A DNA stretch of 64,000 nucleotides, taken from positions 273,119 through 337,118 of the forward strand of contig JAAVZC010000014.1 of the NCBI GenBank assembly GCA_022791455.1, read 5' to 3'. This stretch comes from Eggerthellaceae bacterium (GTDB lineage Bacteria > Actinomycetota > Coriobacteriia > Coriobacteriales > Eggerthellaceae). Of this stretch, positions 36,601 through 51,600 are shown piece after piece. The notes under the pieces were generated by a model. It had not been told where the DNA came from. It searched no databases and was given only the letters and a program-made list of their open reading frames with translations. Made by a program: the position numbers and the translations under genes. Within the stretch, counting starts at the first letter, position 1. Every line of letters begins with the position of its first letter.

Positions 36601-39600
36601 GATGATAGAGCGCAGCGTCACTTCGCTCAGGTGGGCGGCGCGGTAGTTGTCAGTCTGAGCGTTCACATGACCGTCCACGCGGTTACGGAAACGCACCTCA
36701 TAGGTAGCCTTGTTCGGCGTGATGTTGTCGTCAGCATAGTCCACGATGGCCACGCTGTCGGAGTACAGGTCTTGGTTGGAATACTGGCCGTCGCCGTTGG
36801 TGTCACGACGGTTCCAGCCCCAGCCACTGTGATACTCATTGCCAGCGGAGTCGCTCTTGCTATGCATAGACCAGTCAGTGCCGGAATTCCACAAGTAGTC
36901 CTGGCTGCCCGTCCGGGTGTTGTAGTAGCCATCCCAGGTGTTCACCCACCAGCGGCCCGCATCCTCGGACTGGGCGTTGGGGCTGGTTTCGGCCACAGAG
37001 GGGCTTCCCGTGGGAAGACCACGGTAATCGCGCGGCGTCCAGGTAGGCATCTTGCCAGAACCAGGTGTGGTGTAGGTATAGCCCCACACATCGGTAGCCG
37101 TGCCAGACAACGCATTATTGGCATGCGTTGCGCTATTGGACGGATCGTAGGTCAGCTGCTGGCCAGCACCAGTAATGTCGTTGCCATCCACGTCCTTCAG
37201 CAAGGTGCTGGCGTACTTGCCGTCGCTCTCGGTCTGGAGGGTGGTGGCATAGCCGGCCTGAATCTTGTAGCCCACCATCCAAGAGCTCTCGGTGGAGCTG
37301 TCGGCGGGCAGCCAGTAGGTGCCGCTGCTGTTCCAGCTGTTCCAGCCGCCGGCCCAGTTATGGGTGCCGGACCAGGTGCCGTACACGCTGTGCGTGGCGG
37401 TGGTGTAGCCGGGCACGATATAGGCGAACATGTTGTTCGGGGTCACCTGGGTCTGCAGCATGTTGCTGCCGGTGGTGGACAGGCTGGTGGAGGTGTTCAG
37501 GGTGAGCACCTGGTTGTTCTCGCTGCGGCTGCCGTAGCTTCCGTTGCCAATGTAGCTGCTGTTGGTCAGCGGCGTGGTGCGACGGCTGCCGTCGTCCAGA
37601 CGATCGTTGTCGTAGAAGTGGCTGTAGCTGACGGTAGCGTTGTTGGTGGCGTTCTGGCGATAGTCAGAGTAGCCGTAGCGGCTCGTCGAGGGCGCAGCCA
37701 GGTAGGTGCTGTCCTCGTAGGGGCTCGCAATATTGTTCTGGGTGGGATAGTTGTACAGCTTGTTCACCTGACCCACATAAATGTAGGGACGACCCAGCAC
37801 GGCATAGTCCGCCTGGGTAGACGCAGTGCCCTTGTCGCCGTCGTAAATGCGAGCGGTCTCGGCCGTCGCATCGGCGTCACCGGCGTAGGGGCCCAGGTTC
37901 AGCTGGTAACTGGTCACCATCTCGCCGTCCGGCAAGTGGAAGGTAAGCGGGCTGGCCACGGTGGTGCCGCTGCTGTCCTTCACCAGGGCGCTGGTGCGGC
38001 CGTTCGCAACGGACTCGCGCACCACGGCCTTCTTGCCCTTGCCGTTCTCCACGAAGTTGCCGTCGGCGTCCTTCTCGTAGTTCACGCCCCAGCTGCCGCT
38101 GTAGTTCCAGTTGCCGGCATCCATGAAGTCGGGGGTGTGGTCGAAGTCGCGCTGGAAGTAGACCACAGCATCGCCGTTCTTGTCCACGTTCTCACTGAAC
38201 AGCTGCGTCAGACCCTGACTCACGGTGTAGTCGCTCGTGGGAGCCAGCGCCAGCACGGGGTCGGTCTCCACGGTGTTCACCAGCGTCTCGGTGTACACCT
38301 TATCGCCGGCGGCCGCCTTCTCAATAGGCATGCTGTTCTTGTCGAAGTACACGGTGTTGCCGGCGGCGTCCACGCGCAGGCCGTTGCTGTTCACGCGCTC
38401 TTCCGGCAGCGTGGCGGCGCCGGTGTAAGCGGCGTCCAGCGTGACCGCCTTCACCTCGTAGGTGCCGTTCTCGCGAATGACGAAGGTGCGGTCGGCGTCC
38501 TTGGCGCGCTTCCAACCGGTGTTGGTGTTGGCGTTGGTCTTGGTCACCGGGTTCTGGGGGCTCTCGATCCAGCTCTTCACCGGATTGTCCGCGTCCTCCA
38601 CCCAGCGGGCGGTGTTGATCTTAATGAACACGTTGCGGAAGTTGCTGTCCACGTTGTACTTCGCCTCGTTGGTGGCGGGGTTCAAGTGGGTGGCAACGCC
38701 GCTGCCGTTGCGGAACTTCAGGCCCATGCCCACAAAACCGAAGTAGTCGGTGTCGGCATCCGGGTACACGGTGGGCATCACGTCGGTGATGGTCATGTTG
38801 TCGGCCGCGGAGTAGCCGCCCCACAGCTGGTAGTTGGAGTTGCCGTAGGCAGAGCTGTCGTAACCGGGCGTCTCGCGGTACATGCTCATCAGGTAGGCGC
38901 TGTCGCCGCCGTAGCTTGCGCTCTCGGTGCCATCGTTCAACACCCAACCGCTCATGGGATTGTTCAGATAGTTCGGGTCGTTCCACGCCGAACCGCTCTT
39001 GCTGAAGGTCTTCTTCAGGAAGTTGCGGCTCTCGAACACGTTGAAGGCCACGGAAGTGCGCAGGTGACGCATCTTGCCCTCGTCGAAGGCCTGGTAGTGC
39101 ACATGATGGGTGCTCCAATAGCTCGACCAGTAGTGGCAGGCGCCGGTCAGGTGGAAGTTGCGGTACGACCAGCTGCCGCGCGTGGCGCTGTCGGAAGCCA
39201 GGTCCTTGCTGGTGTCGGCGCGCTTGGTGGGCGAGTCGTAGCGCTGCGCCGCCTTGTGGGCATAGGTGCCGCCGGAGTAATCGCCGCCGATGGTCATGGC
39301 CACGTCGGTGGTGGCGTTCACGGTGGCGTTGCTCTTGTAGAAGCGGCCGGTCACCTCGAAGGACATATCCTTGGTCCAGGTGTTAGCGTCGCTCAGGCGA
39401 TCGGCGAACCACTGGCCGTAGTCCGGGGACACGCTCTTCACGCCGCCGGCACCATCGGACACCTCGGTGCCCTGGTTGATGGTCACGTCGTACACCACAG
39501 AGGACACCGGGTTGATAAGCTCTTCGTCGGTGTATTCCGCGAAGGTATCCTTATAGGCGGTGGCCTGGTTCACGCCGAAGCTGGGGGTGGGGCTGTTGGT

Positions 39601-42600
39601 AACAATAGTGTCGCCGTTCTCGTCCACCTGCAGCAGGTTCAGACGGAAGAAGTAGTAGCCGTCCTCGTCCACCTGCACGGAAGTAGCCGTGCCTTCGGAG
39701 TCGTCAGTGATGTGCAGGCTGTTGTAGTACTGGCGGCGAATTTCCGCACCGGTCACGGTGAAGGAGCTGCCGTTCTTGTAGTTCACCGTCACGGAGTTGA
39801 TGTACTTCAGCGCCTGCTGGCGAATCTTGATGTAGTAGGCGTCGAAGGCGCCGGTGTCGAACTTCTGGGTCATCTTCAGGTTCGCACCGGTGTTGTAGGT
39901 GACGGAACCCACGCTCTCGTAATGGCTGTTGTTCGCATTGCCGTGCCAGTTGTTGATGTCCCACGCACCGTTCGGCGACGCGTACACGTTGGTGCTGTCG
40001 TTGGTGATGGAGCCGTAGGCATGGCGGGTGGAGGAGCCATAGCCCCAGCTGCTGCCGTTGCCGTAGGAGTAATAGTGGCTGGGGCAACGCCAATTCCACG
40101 CGTTGGAGTAGCCCTGCTCCATGAGCCAGGTGCCCTCGGGGTAGTTGGCGGTCACCACGCCGGCGGCGCCGGGGGTGGTGTCAACCTGGCGGAAGTCAAC
40201 CAGGAAGGAACCTTGGCCCTTGTAGCCAATGTTGATGGTGCCTTCGTTCTCGTCGCGCGACGAACCCCAGCAGCCGTTGTGGCCGTAGTGGTGGCTGTCG
40301 TTCGCGCCCGAGGTGTAGTTGGTGAAGCGCTGCGCCTGCTTCTCACCCTTCAGGATCTCCCAGGTGGTGTAGTCCACTTCACCGGTGATGGTGGAGTCGC
40401 CGAATTCCAGGTCGCCGTTGCCGCCGCCTTCGCCAGGGGTGCTGGCAGAACCGGTGGAAACGATCAGGGTCACCTTCGGCTTGGCAGCGCCGGTGCCCTC
40501 TTCCACCAAGTCCACGCACAGCACATGACCGGCGGAGATGTTGTCGTTGGCTTCGTACTCGTAGGCGTCGGACACGTCGTAGCCGGCTTCGGTGAGCGCG
40601 GTCCAGGCATCCTCGGGGGTCTTGCCCTGCATGCTGGCGAACAGGTGGTTGCGCACGTCCTCGGGGGAAAGGCCCAGCGAAACGGTGATCTGTACCTTCT
40701 TGGTCACGCCGGTCTCGTAGCCGTCTTCGGGGTTGACGCGCTCGATGCGCACCACTTCGCCGGCGGGAATGTCGGCCACGCCGTCTTCACCGGTCACGTA
40801 CTCGAAGGCGTACATGGCGCCTTCGTCGTCGCCCGCATTCTCGTGCTTCACCACAGTGTAGCCGGCCGCCTCCAGGGCTGCGCGCACATTCGCGACCAGC
40901 TTTACGCCGCCCGAATGGGTGCCCTGCACGTAGTCGCCGAAGGCGGCGGCTTCCAGCGCTTTGTCAGTTAAGCCGGCGGAAACCACAATGCGCACGCCGG
41001 TCTCGGTATGGGTAACGGGAGGCACGTAGCCGTCTTCGCCCTCGACGCCCTGGGCCGGGGTGTCCACCACTTCCCAGGTGACGTCCTTGTCGATGCGAAT
41101 AACGCCCTCGCGGGTGAAGTCGTTCTTCTCGCTAGCCACAGTGGGATCGACGGTGTAGCCGGCGTTCAGCAGCGCAACGCGCGCCTCGCCTTCGGTCTTC
41201 TCGAACAGCGTGGCGAAGAACTCCTGCTCCAGCTCTTCGGGAGTCTTCACTTCTTCGGGCTCTTTGCCCTTGGAGACGGTCAGCTTCACGGTGGGGGTCT
41301 GGGCGCCCTCGTCCACGGTCACGGAAATGACAGTGCCGGCCTCCAGCGTGTCATGGTAGACCTCGGTCACGTCGCTCGCCACGGTGAAGCCCATTTCCTT
41401 CAGCTTCGCCTCGGCCTCGGCCACCATCATCTTGCCTTCGATTTCGCTGAAGTCCGCCTCTTCCTTTTCTTCGTCTTCGGGGATGCCCAGCGAAATGGTC
41501 ATGTACACCACGGCCTTGCCGTTGGCGGCCGTGAGCGGCTTGCCGTTCTCGTCTTCATACTTGCCCGGCGCGCTCGCGTAAATCTGGTTGCCGTCCTCGT
41601 CCAGCTTCAGCTGAGCCACGATGACGGTGCCCTTCGGGTACTTCGCCACCGGCTTGCCGTTCACCATAACCTTGTTGCCGTCCTCGTCCAGCAGGTACTC
41701 GCTCTGCAGCTCCTCGGTCTCGTAGATGTAGGTGTCCACCACGGGCGCCTTGCCCTTGGAGACGGTCAGCTGCACGCGGATGCTGCCGGCGGGGTCGTCG
41801 GTCTTGCTGTCGATGGTCTTCGCGGAAATGACGATGCCCTCGGGCACGGTGTCGGAGTAGGCCTCCTTCACCTCTTCGTCCACCACGTAGAACGGGTCGC
41901 CCTCGTTGGCGGGCTCTTTGCCCAGTTCCGCCTTCGCCTCTTCCACGGTCATCTTGCCGTCGATGGCGGGGAATTCCGGATCTTCCTGGTCGCCGCCGGG
42001 GTTGTCGCCGCCGCTCTCACGGGCGTCTTCCTCGATGGCTTCCTTCGCCTCGTCGAAGGTGTACTTGCCGCCGGACACCTGGTCGAAGATGCTCTCGTTG
42101 ATGGGATCCTTCGTCTTGTCGGTGATGGCCTCGCCGGTGTTCACGTCGGCGTAACCGGCGCGGCTCACGGCGTCGTAGTACATCTTCGAAACGAAGATGA
42201 GGCTGCTGTCGGTGCGGCTCTCGATGTACTTATCCTTCTGGGACAGCACTTCCTTCTGCTTCGAGCCGTCGTTGAAGGCGGGGTCGGTGGCGGGCAAGTC
42301 CAGCGGACGCTCGCGGAAGCCGTCCAGGTGGTTCTCGGTAGTCACGCGGATGGTGCGCTGGGTCTCGAAGTTGCTGTCCGAGTAACCGCGCACGATGATG
42401 TTCTGGTTCGCGTAGTCCACCGCGTCTTCGTTCATGTTCTTCCAGGAGTACAGCTGGAAGGTGGTCACAATCTCAATGCCCAGATCGTAGACTTCCTGCT
42501 CGGTCAGCACAAAGTCGCCGTTCGCCTGCAGCGGGAAGTACACCACCGTGCTCACGGACTGGCCGTTGAAGTTCTGCGCCTTCAGTTGGTTGGCGGCCAC

Positions 42601-45600
42601 GTACTTGAAGCCGGCCAGCTCGCCGTTGGCCAGGCCCGCGGGCACCTTATTGGCCGGCACGCCGGTTTCGCCCACGTAGTAGGGCTCCAGCACCACCTTC
42701 AGCGGGTTGCTGGGAGTGGAAAGGCTCTCGTCCGCCTTCATGAAGGTGTGGTGGCCAATGCCGAAGATGCGGATCTTGCCCACGTCCTGCTTCGGGAAGG
42801 TGCGGATGAAGGCGCTCTTCACGGTGGTCTTCAGGGCATGGAATCCGGTGAAGGCGCTGCCGGTATCGGTGATGGCGGGGCCGGTGGAGATGTTCTTGGT
42901 CAGCTCCACGGGGAAGCTCACCGTCACGTCCACGTCGTCCAGCTTGCTGACGGCGCGCTCGTTCTTCATCTGGGCGCGGAAGGTGAATTCCTTCGCGTAG
43001 GGCACCGTCACCTCGGTGCGGTTGCTGTCGCTATTGGAGCTGTCGCCCTTGGTCTGCTCGGTGTAGTCCGACTGACCATACTGAATGAAGGTATGCACTT
43101 CCATGGCCGGGCGCGGCACGGAAAGCGCGGCGCACTGCTTCACGGTGGCGCGGGTATCGTAAGCGCCCTGTTGAGACAGCGTCAGGCGGGTATGCAGCTG
43201 ATCGTTGTGGTTGTAGTCCACGTAGCTGGCGCCGTTACTGTAGGTGTGCATGCAGGTGTTGGCGCAGTCGTGATCCGGATTGTTCACGGAGTTGTACCAG
43301 TCGCTCTTACCGGTGGCACCTATCTCCAACTCATCGCTGTACTGACCCCCGCTGCCGACGCCGTAAGCCCGCTTCGACCAACCGGGCTCAATGGAGTTGT
43401 AGTTTAAGTCGACGTTCTTCAGGTACCAGTCTTCCCAGGTTTGGGCCGGGTCAAGCAGGCCGGCACCGTCATTCAGAGCGTTCTTCAGCGTATCGCAGCT
43501 GGCGAAGTCCAGTTCGTAGCCGGTCAGGGCACCGAGGCTGCTGCGCTTGACTTCCAGGTCGTAGATAGAGAGGGTGACCGTGCGCTGGATGCCTTCCTTG
43601 GAAAGGAAGTCCAGGGTGATGTTCTTCAGATCGCCCATTTCGGAGAGGGCGGCGCTGAAGTCCAGGCGGGCAGTCTTGAAGCCGCGCACAATGCCGCGCT
43701 TCACGAAATAGCTGCCGCTATCCCAGCTGCTGGCGTCGTAGGGCGCGGTCACCACACCACTGGCGTCTTGCACCGGCGCGGTCAGCAGCATCTCCTTGGC
43801 CTTCTTGCCAACGGAGTCGAAGGTCACAGAGATGGTGGCCGCGTCGGAACGAGCCAGGGTAGCGTTGTGGAAAGTAAAGCCGTAGCCGCTGTCGTCCGCC
43901 TTGTTGGCCACTTCCACGCTGGAATGGTGGGCGTGGGTGTCGTTGTTCATGGACAGCTTGTTGAAGGTCCAACCGCCCTCGCCCATCCACATGTTCTCGT
44001 AGGTGTAGGAGCGATAACTGCTGCCGCTGCCAGTGCTTGTCAGATGGTCGGTACCGTTAGTACCGTTGTTGGACCAGTAGCTGGCGTTGCTCAAGCTGGC
44101 GCTGTAGTCGTTGCGCTCGTTGGAGTAGCTGGTGGAGATGCCGCTGGTGGGACGAGAACTCGGATTCTTGAATGCCTTCGAACTAGACAGACCGTCGAAC
44201 CAGCTGATGCGCACCGACTTCACGTCCTTGCGGTCGATGTCGCCGTAGAACTCGCTCAGCGGGAAGTACATGAAGGTGGACTGCATACGGTTGTCGTAGC
44301 TGGTGGTGTCGAACAGACCGTTCGCCGCCGCCGTCGGGGTGCCGTGGGTTACCACGGAGCCGTACAGGCGGGCGCGGAATTCGGTGTTCATCTTCACACC
44401 ATTGCTGCCGGAGGGCACCTGGCGGCCAGCCACATCGCTCTTAGAAGTAATGTAGTTACCGGCGGCATCCACCAGCTTCATGCGGTTCTTTTCAAGCTCT
44501 TCGTTCAGGTCGATGCCGTACTTCCATTCGGAAAGCTGGGCAGCCATGCGGTCGTACACCAAGCGCACGGTGGATACCTGGCCGATGCCAGAAGCGCCGG
44601 GGATGTCCTGCAGGCTCTGCTTGTCCAGGCCCACCACCAGGGTGTAATAGCCGTCTGCGGCTTTCACCATGCGCGGGGTCAGGAAGTCGGAGTTCAGCGT
44701 AATTTCCGCCTGCGCATGAGCGCGCACGTAAGCGGTGGGGTACGCCGCCTGCGGGTTCGAGGCGCTGAAGTGCGTATCGGAAGAGGTGTCCTTCGCATTG
44801 GAGGGCGTCGTGGTGGTGTAGTCGAACAGGCGTAACTCGCTGAAGTCGCCCGCACGGTTCACCCACTTGGTGCCCACAGCGCCAGCCGGCAGATCGCGCA
44901 GGCTGGGGTCCTTGCCCTTCACGGACAGGGTGACGGTGGAGCCGTAGGCGTGATCGCCCGCCAGCGGCGACTGACCCAAAATGGTGTCGTCGGCGATGGA
45001 GGCGAAGTCGGCCGCGCCGAACTCGGCGGGGTCGTACATCTTGTCGCGGTCTTCTTCCACGTAGCGCAGCACTACCTTGAAGCCAGCGGCTTCCAGTTCC
45101 GCCTTCGCGGCGGTGGGGTCGGTGCGCTTCACGAAGTTGCCCAGGGTCACCGTGTCCGGATAGCCCTTGGAGGTAAGGGTGATGGTGGTGCCAAAGGCGG
45201 CTTCGCCGTTGGCGGCCACAGACTGCGCCAGCACCTGGCCATAGGCGGCGCTGTCGAAGTCGGCGAAGCCGCTGTTGGTGGAGTTGTAGGGCACTTCCGT
45301 CTGGCTCACTTTGAAGCCCAGTCCCTCCAGCGTGACCTTGGCGGTTTCGAAGTCCTGGCCAATCACGCCGGGCACCACTACGTTGGTGGGGGCGTTGCCC
45401 TTCACGGTGATGGTGACCACGGTGCCGCGGGCGACGAACTCGTCTTCGCCGCTGGGCTCAACCGACTGCGCCAGCACGGTGCCGTCGGTGATTTCCGCGA
45501 AGCTGCTCACGTTGAAGCGACGGATGTCGCCATGCGAGGCATCCTGGGTGTTGGCGTAAACCACCTGCACGCCCAGGCCGGCGGCAATAAGGGCGCTCTT

Positions 45601-48600
45601 CGCCTGCTCCACGGTCATGCCGTCGGAGACGTTGGGTACCACGGAAGTAGAGACGGTGTTGTCGGCGGTGGGCACCTTGTCGTCCGGTACCACACCCACC
45701 GTTTCGCCACGGGCGTCCACGTACACGTACTGCCAGCCGTCAATTTCCAGGCTGGAGGTCTTGAAGCCGCGGATGGCGTCCTTGATCATCAGCGGGTCGG
45801 CGGAGTTGTAGGTGGACACACCGTTCACGGTCATGTCCAGGAAGCCCTCTTCCGCTTCGGAATTGGAGCGGTTCTCCAGCACGTACTCGTACCAGGCCTT
45901 CTCGTTGGCTCCCTGGCCCCAGCGATAGGGCACCGTGTCGTCGTTGCGGTTGCCGTAGCTGTTGAAGTCGGCAATCTGCAGGTGGTTCTCGTTGGTGACG
46001 CCACCGGTCCAGTTGAAGTAGTTGTACACCTCGGGCTCGGCCGTGGTGGCCTTCATCCACGCGGTGGAGCTGTTGGTGGTGCGGCGGCCGGAATCCCACT
46101 GAGTGCCGTAAGCCAAGTCAACGCCATCCACGTTGTTCAGGTTCGTCTGGCTCTGGGGGCTGCCGCTCCAAGAGGTGTAGCCGTTCCAGCTGTTGGTCTT
46201 GTAGTCGGTGGACCAGGTGCCGGTCAGGTTCATGGTGGCGGCGCGGGTGGGACGACCGTAGAAGTCCACGAAGTATTCCGCGTCGTTATTGGCAACCTTC
46301 TCGCCGAAGTATTCGAAGTGGAAGGTAGCGGCCACCAGATAGTTGCCGGGGTGAGAGCCGGGCACCATGACGGGAATCTTCTCGCCGCTGGCGTCCAGCA
46401 CGTAATCCGGAACCATAACGGGGGTGCCGTCATCGTAGTACTTCAGCGAGCCGTCCTCGTTCTTGTCCTGAACCTGCAGCTCGTTGCCGTCGGCGTCCTT
46501 CTTCACTTCCCACTTCGGCTCGCCGTCGTCGTCCTTCGCCTGCACCATGTACACGGTGGCGCCAGTGGGGTCGGTGGTGACGGTGCCGTCCGGCAGCTGG
46601 TACAGGGGCTGGCCGCCCTGGCTGTTCCAAGCGGTGGACGGGATGGAGATGCGACCGGTAGCGGGGTCGTAGAACTGCGCCATGTTCAGGGTGATGGTGC
46701 GGCGCACGCCCTTGCCGGTGTCGGTGCGCTCCACCACTACCAGCTCAACGTTGGCGCCGGCCAGGCGCTGGCGCAGCAGCTTGGTGGCCATGTCGTCGGG
46801 CTCGGGTTCCGGTTCCTCGGCCGGGGTGGTGCCCTTCACCCAAATGTGCACCTCGGTGCCCTTCAGGTAGAAGTCGCCCTCCATGCCCTCGGTCACGTTG
46901 GTGGGAGTGCCGTTGATGCGGGAATTGTAAACGGTGTACTCGGCGGCGTCGTTCCAGCCGGTCACCGCTAGGCGCTCGTCGTCGGTCAGGGCGTCGTCGC
47001 CCTTGTCCACCAGCGCCTGATAGGCGTCTTCGGAAATGTAGTGCACCACAGGGGTGTAGCCGGCGTTGGTCAGCTTCACCATGGCGTCGCTCACCGCTTG
47101 CTTGTTCAGAGCGGCAGTGTCCACAGCGGGCACCTGCACGCCGGTGGTGTCCTCGTCGCTGTCCAGCGGGTCGTGCTTGAACACGGTCAGGGTAACGGTC
47201 TCGCCCGGCAGGGTGTAGTTGCCGGAGAGGATCTTCTGCTTCACCGCTTCCGCCGCCGCGGTGTCGGAACCGAACAGGGCGTCGATGTTGCCCATGGTGG
47301 CGCTGGTGGAGGAAACGGTGCGGGTGATCACGCTTCCATACAGGCTGCCGGTCTTGGAAGTCACGTCGATATTGGTGAAGTCGGTGATGGGGTTGCCGTC
47401 GGTGTCGGTGTAGAGCGCCTTCACGTCGTCCATCGCCAGCAGCTGGTCCTTGGTGTAGTCCGGGTTGTAGACCACTTCCACGTTCAGGCCCAGCGCTTCC
47501 AGCTGCTTGATAGCGGTGTCCAGGTCCACGCCGGTCAGCTTCGGCAGCGGGATGAGGTCGGAGTCGTGGTTCACCATGGCCATGGAGGTCAGCTTCTCGG
47601 AAAGGGTGATGGTGTCGGTGTCGAAGCCGCGCCACTCCCCTTCCACGGCGTCCATGTACATGGTGGTGGCCACCAGGCGGGCGCTGTCCATGGCGTAGGC
47701 GCTCGGGTTGCTCAGCAGCATGCGCCAACCGGAGTTGCGGTTGCCCAGCAGGGTTTCGGTGGGCTCCGTTTGCGGAGGCACCACGTCGTTCAGGTTGGGG
47801 TTCTTCTTGCCGGTCAGGGCCACGGTGGTATCGCCCGGCTCGCGCGCGCCCACGTAGGTGTAGGTGTTGATGGTGGGCTTCACCGGCTCGATTTGCGTGA
47901 TGATGCTGGCGCCCTCGCGCAGGAAGGTACCGCCGTTGTTGATGCCCTTGCGCAGCGGGTTGTAGTCGCCCACCAGGTGGTTGCGCTTGTAGTCCCAGCT
48001 GTTGGTGCCGTACACGCCGTCGTAATTGGTGTTGAACTCGGAATACAGCGAAACGGTGCGCACGTCGTCGGTGCGGCCGAGCACCTCGATGCAGGCATCA
48101 ATCTGCTCGCCGGTGGCGTTGTTGTCGATGACGGTGGTCAGGCCGTTAGCGTCGGTCACCGTAGCGGTGTTGTTCTTGGTGTCCGAGGCGGTGCGCCCGA
48201 TGGACTTGTGGAAGTGGCGCATATCCACACGCGCCTCCACCAGGTAGCCGTTGTCCCACAGGGTAGAGGGAAGCACCAGGTTGCCGGTGGTGTTGTTGTA
48301 GTACAGGCGCATCAGGTCGTCCACGTTGTAGGTGAAGGTGACCAGGGTGCCCTCGCCTTCCACGCGCGTGGAGTTGTCTGCCAGCTCCTGCTTCCAGCCA
48401 GCCTCGTCATTGGTATAGGGGTCAACCGGAGCCTCACCCTTGACGAGCAGGGTGACCACGGTATTCTTCGGCAAGTCGAAGGTGGGCTCGGCAATGGCCT
48501 CGCCTTCTTCGTCCACGTCGCCCAGGTTCCAGTTCAGGAGCGCCTTCAGCTGCGCGGCAATGCTGGCGTCGTCGACCGACACACCCACCACGGAGCCGTT

Positions 48601-51600
48601 GGAGAGCGCCACGAACTGGCCACGATCTTCCAAATCCGCCACGTCGTTGCGGTCGGTGGTGTAGGCGTAGGCCACCTTGCAGCCCAGTGCCTGCAGCTGC
48701 GCGGCAGCAGCGGCCTTGCCGGCCCACAGGATGTTGGTGGCGGCAGCCTTGTTGACGGTGCCGTTCACGGAAGCATCCGGAGCATCCGGATCCACATCGT
48801 TCACCACCAGCTCGATGACAGAGTTCACACGCAGGCTGCTGCCGGCGGTGGCTTCGGTGCCATCGCTCAGGCGCTGCTCGGCCACGTGGCCCTTTGCGGC
48901 CACCAGCACGTCGTGGTCGGTCTCGCCATCGGCCGCTTCGGGGGCATCCGCCACGCCGTTGTAGGCCTTCTTCGCCACAAAGCCCAGCGCGGTTGCGGCA
49001 CGCTGCGCCTCGGCGTAGGTCATGCCGGTGAAGTCCGGCACCACGGCAGTTTCCTGCGGCACATAGGCCTTAATCTGGATGGTGGTCAGGGCGTTGCCCA
49101 ACTTCATGCCGGTCTTCGCGTTCGCGCCCAGCACATCCCAAGTGGTGGCCTTCAGCAGACCGCTGTTCAGCGCAATGGAGCTGGCGTCGAAGCCGCGATA
49201 TTCGTTGGCGTAGTCGTCCTTCTCCGCCTCCGGCACCGAAGACATCCAGCTGTTGTACTTGTTCGCCGCGTCACCACCGCCGTAGATGCGGATGTAGGAA
49301 TCCTGCATCTCGTGGTCGCGGGTGTACACGTTGTCGTCCTGCAGCAGCGTGGTGTTGTTCACCACGGTGTTGTCCGTATCCATGTAGTTGGAGTAATGGA
49401 AGCGGAAGCCGGCGTTGTTGTAGCGGTACCAGCTGTAGGTGGTGTCGTTCTCCTGCACGGCGTTGCCCTTGCCGTCAGTAGCCGAGAGCGGCGCCAGCGC
49501 GTCGGTGTTGTAGGTGGGGTCCTGGCTCAGCTGGTAGCTGCTGCCCTCTTCCACGAAGAAGCTCTTCGCCTTCACCGCCGGGTAGCTGGGGGCAATCTGC
49601 GCGTAAATGCGCGCGTTGTCCTCGGTGCGGGTGCGCTCGCCGTACTGGTTCACGCCGTAGCGGGCGGAAGAGTCCTCGTAGCGGCTGAAGCCGAAGTAGT
49701 TGTGGTAACGATGCCACACGTAGGTGCCGTTAGAGGTAGAGCCCGTGCCGTAACCCAGGTTCAGGTTGGTGATGTCGCCGGTGAACTTGTGGGTGACGGG
49801 GTTGTAGGTGGTCTTGCGGCTAGAGGCAGTGGCGTTGTTGCTCACCGACTCGTAGAACAGGTTGTTCCAGTCGTCCACGGAATAGGTGGTGTTGAACTGG
49901 GCCGGCATCTGCAGGATGTCGTAGTACTTGTCCCAGCTGTAGGTCTTCGGGTCGCCGCCGTAGCAGCCGCTGCCGGGGATGGCCCAGCCGTGCACGCTGC
50001 AGTAGTTGGACTGCGCGCCGAAGTTGTTGTTGAAGTCGGGCGCGTCGATGGTGTAGCCGTAGAAGTCAATGTAGGGAGCGTTCATGTCCAGGTCGGTGGC
50101 GGAGGCTACCTGCTTCTTGAAGTAGCCGAACTCCACTTCCACGCCCACCAGGTCGCCGAACATCCACAGAGCGTCGGTCAGCACCACGTCCTTGCCGTTC
50201 AGGCTGATGGCGGGAGCAATCTCGCCCAGGCGAGTGGCGTCCGGGTCTTCGCCCCACAGGGTGACGGTGATGGTGGCGCCTTCGCGCACGTAGGTGGCGT
50301 CTTCGTCGATGGCGGGGCCGGCGGCGTAGTAGTCGCCGTTCTCGTCCGCAGCGCCGGTACCAATGTTGGTGGCGCCTTCGGGGAAGGTCACCTTCGCGGC
50401 ATCGGCCACTGCAAAGCTGACCACTTGGTCCTGCTCATACGTGGCGCCGTCGTGGGCCATCTCGTAGGCAGCGGCCACCGCTTCGTCGGTGGTGTAGTTG
50501 TACACGATGTGGAACGGAGCCACTTCGTCGCGGGCGGTGGTGGTGGCGCGATCTGCCACGGCAGCCGCCGCAGCGGCGTCCACGGCAGCCTTATTCATGG
50601 TGTCGTCGATGGTGGGCACGGCAATAGCTGCCAGATCGTTGTTGGCAGCTTCCGGCTCCACGTGGTTGTCCACGCGGTTGGCCATGGAGCCGTTCGTGAA
50701 CCAGCTGTACACATCTTCGGCGCTGTAGCTGGACTTGTGCACGTTGGCGGGCAGTTCGCCGGTCACAGAAGCGCCCAGGTCGCTGTCGCGCGGCACCCAG
50801 TAGAAGCTGACGCCATCCAGGGCGGAGACGTTCTTCATCACCGGCTTGCCGTCGTCGTCCACCTTCGGCGTGCCGTCCTCGTTGGTGTCCTGCACCGCAT
50901 GCACGGTGGCATCCAGCAGCGCACGGGAAAGGGTGAGGTGCGTGGTGCGGAAGCCCACGTTGCCCAGCAGGGCCGGGCGGCCGTCGCTGGTGGTTTGGGT
51001 GAGCACGTTCACGAACAGGTTGGCGCCGTGGGTGATGTTGTAGTCGGAGTCGTTGGTGACCTTGGCGCGGAAGCCGCTGCCCTCCTGGTTCAGGTAGGAG
51101 CGCGGATAGCTGTTCCACTTGCCCACGTAGGAGCCAGTAGCGGCGTTCCAGCCGTACTCATAGTGCAGGTCGCCATAGCCATGCAGGTAGGTGCCGCTGG
51201 CGGCGCTATTCACGGAGTAGTCGTTCTTCAGCGGATAGCTGGTGTCCTCGTACAGCGTCAGCGCGCTGGTGGTGCCGTTCAGCTCGTTCTGCTTGTCGGA
51301 GTTGTAGCTGTTGGCGTTGATGTAGGAGTACATCTCCACCTTCGGACGCGTCGGCGGCAGCACGATGTTCAGCGTGGTGCTGGAGGAGTGCTGGTAGGGC
51401 GAATTCTGCGTCACGCGACCGTTGGGGCTGCCCAGGCTGGAAGCCACGTAGTCCACGCGGGGGTTGGTGGGCTTCAGGCGGGTGAACGAGGAGTTCAGGT
51501 AGTTGCCGCCGTTGTAGCGGCCGTAGCCCTCGGTGCCACCGGTGGAGTTGGTGTTGTAGTTCACCTGGCCGTTGTTCCAGTAGCTGGTCTGGAAGTCGGT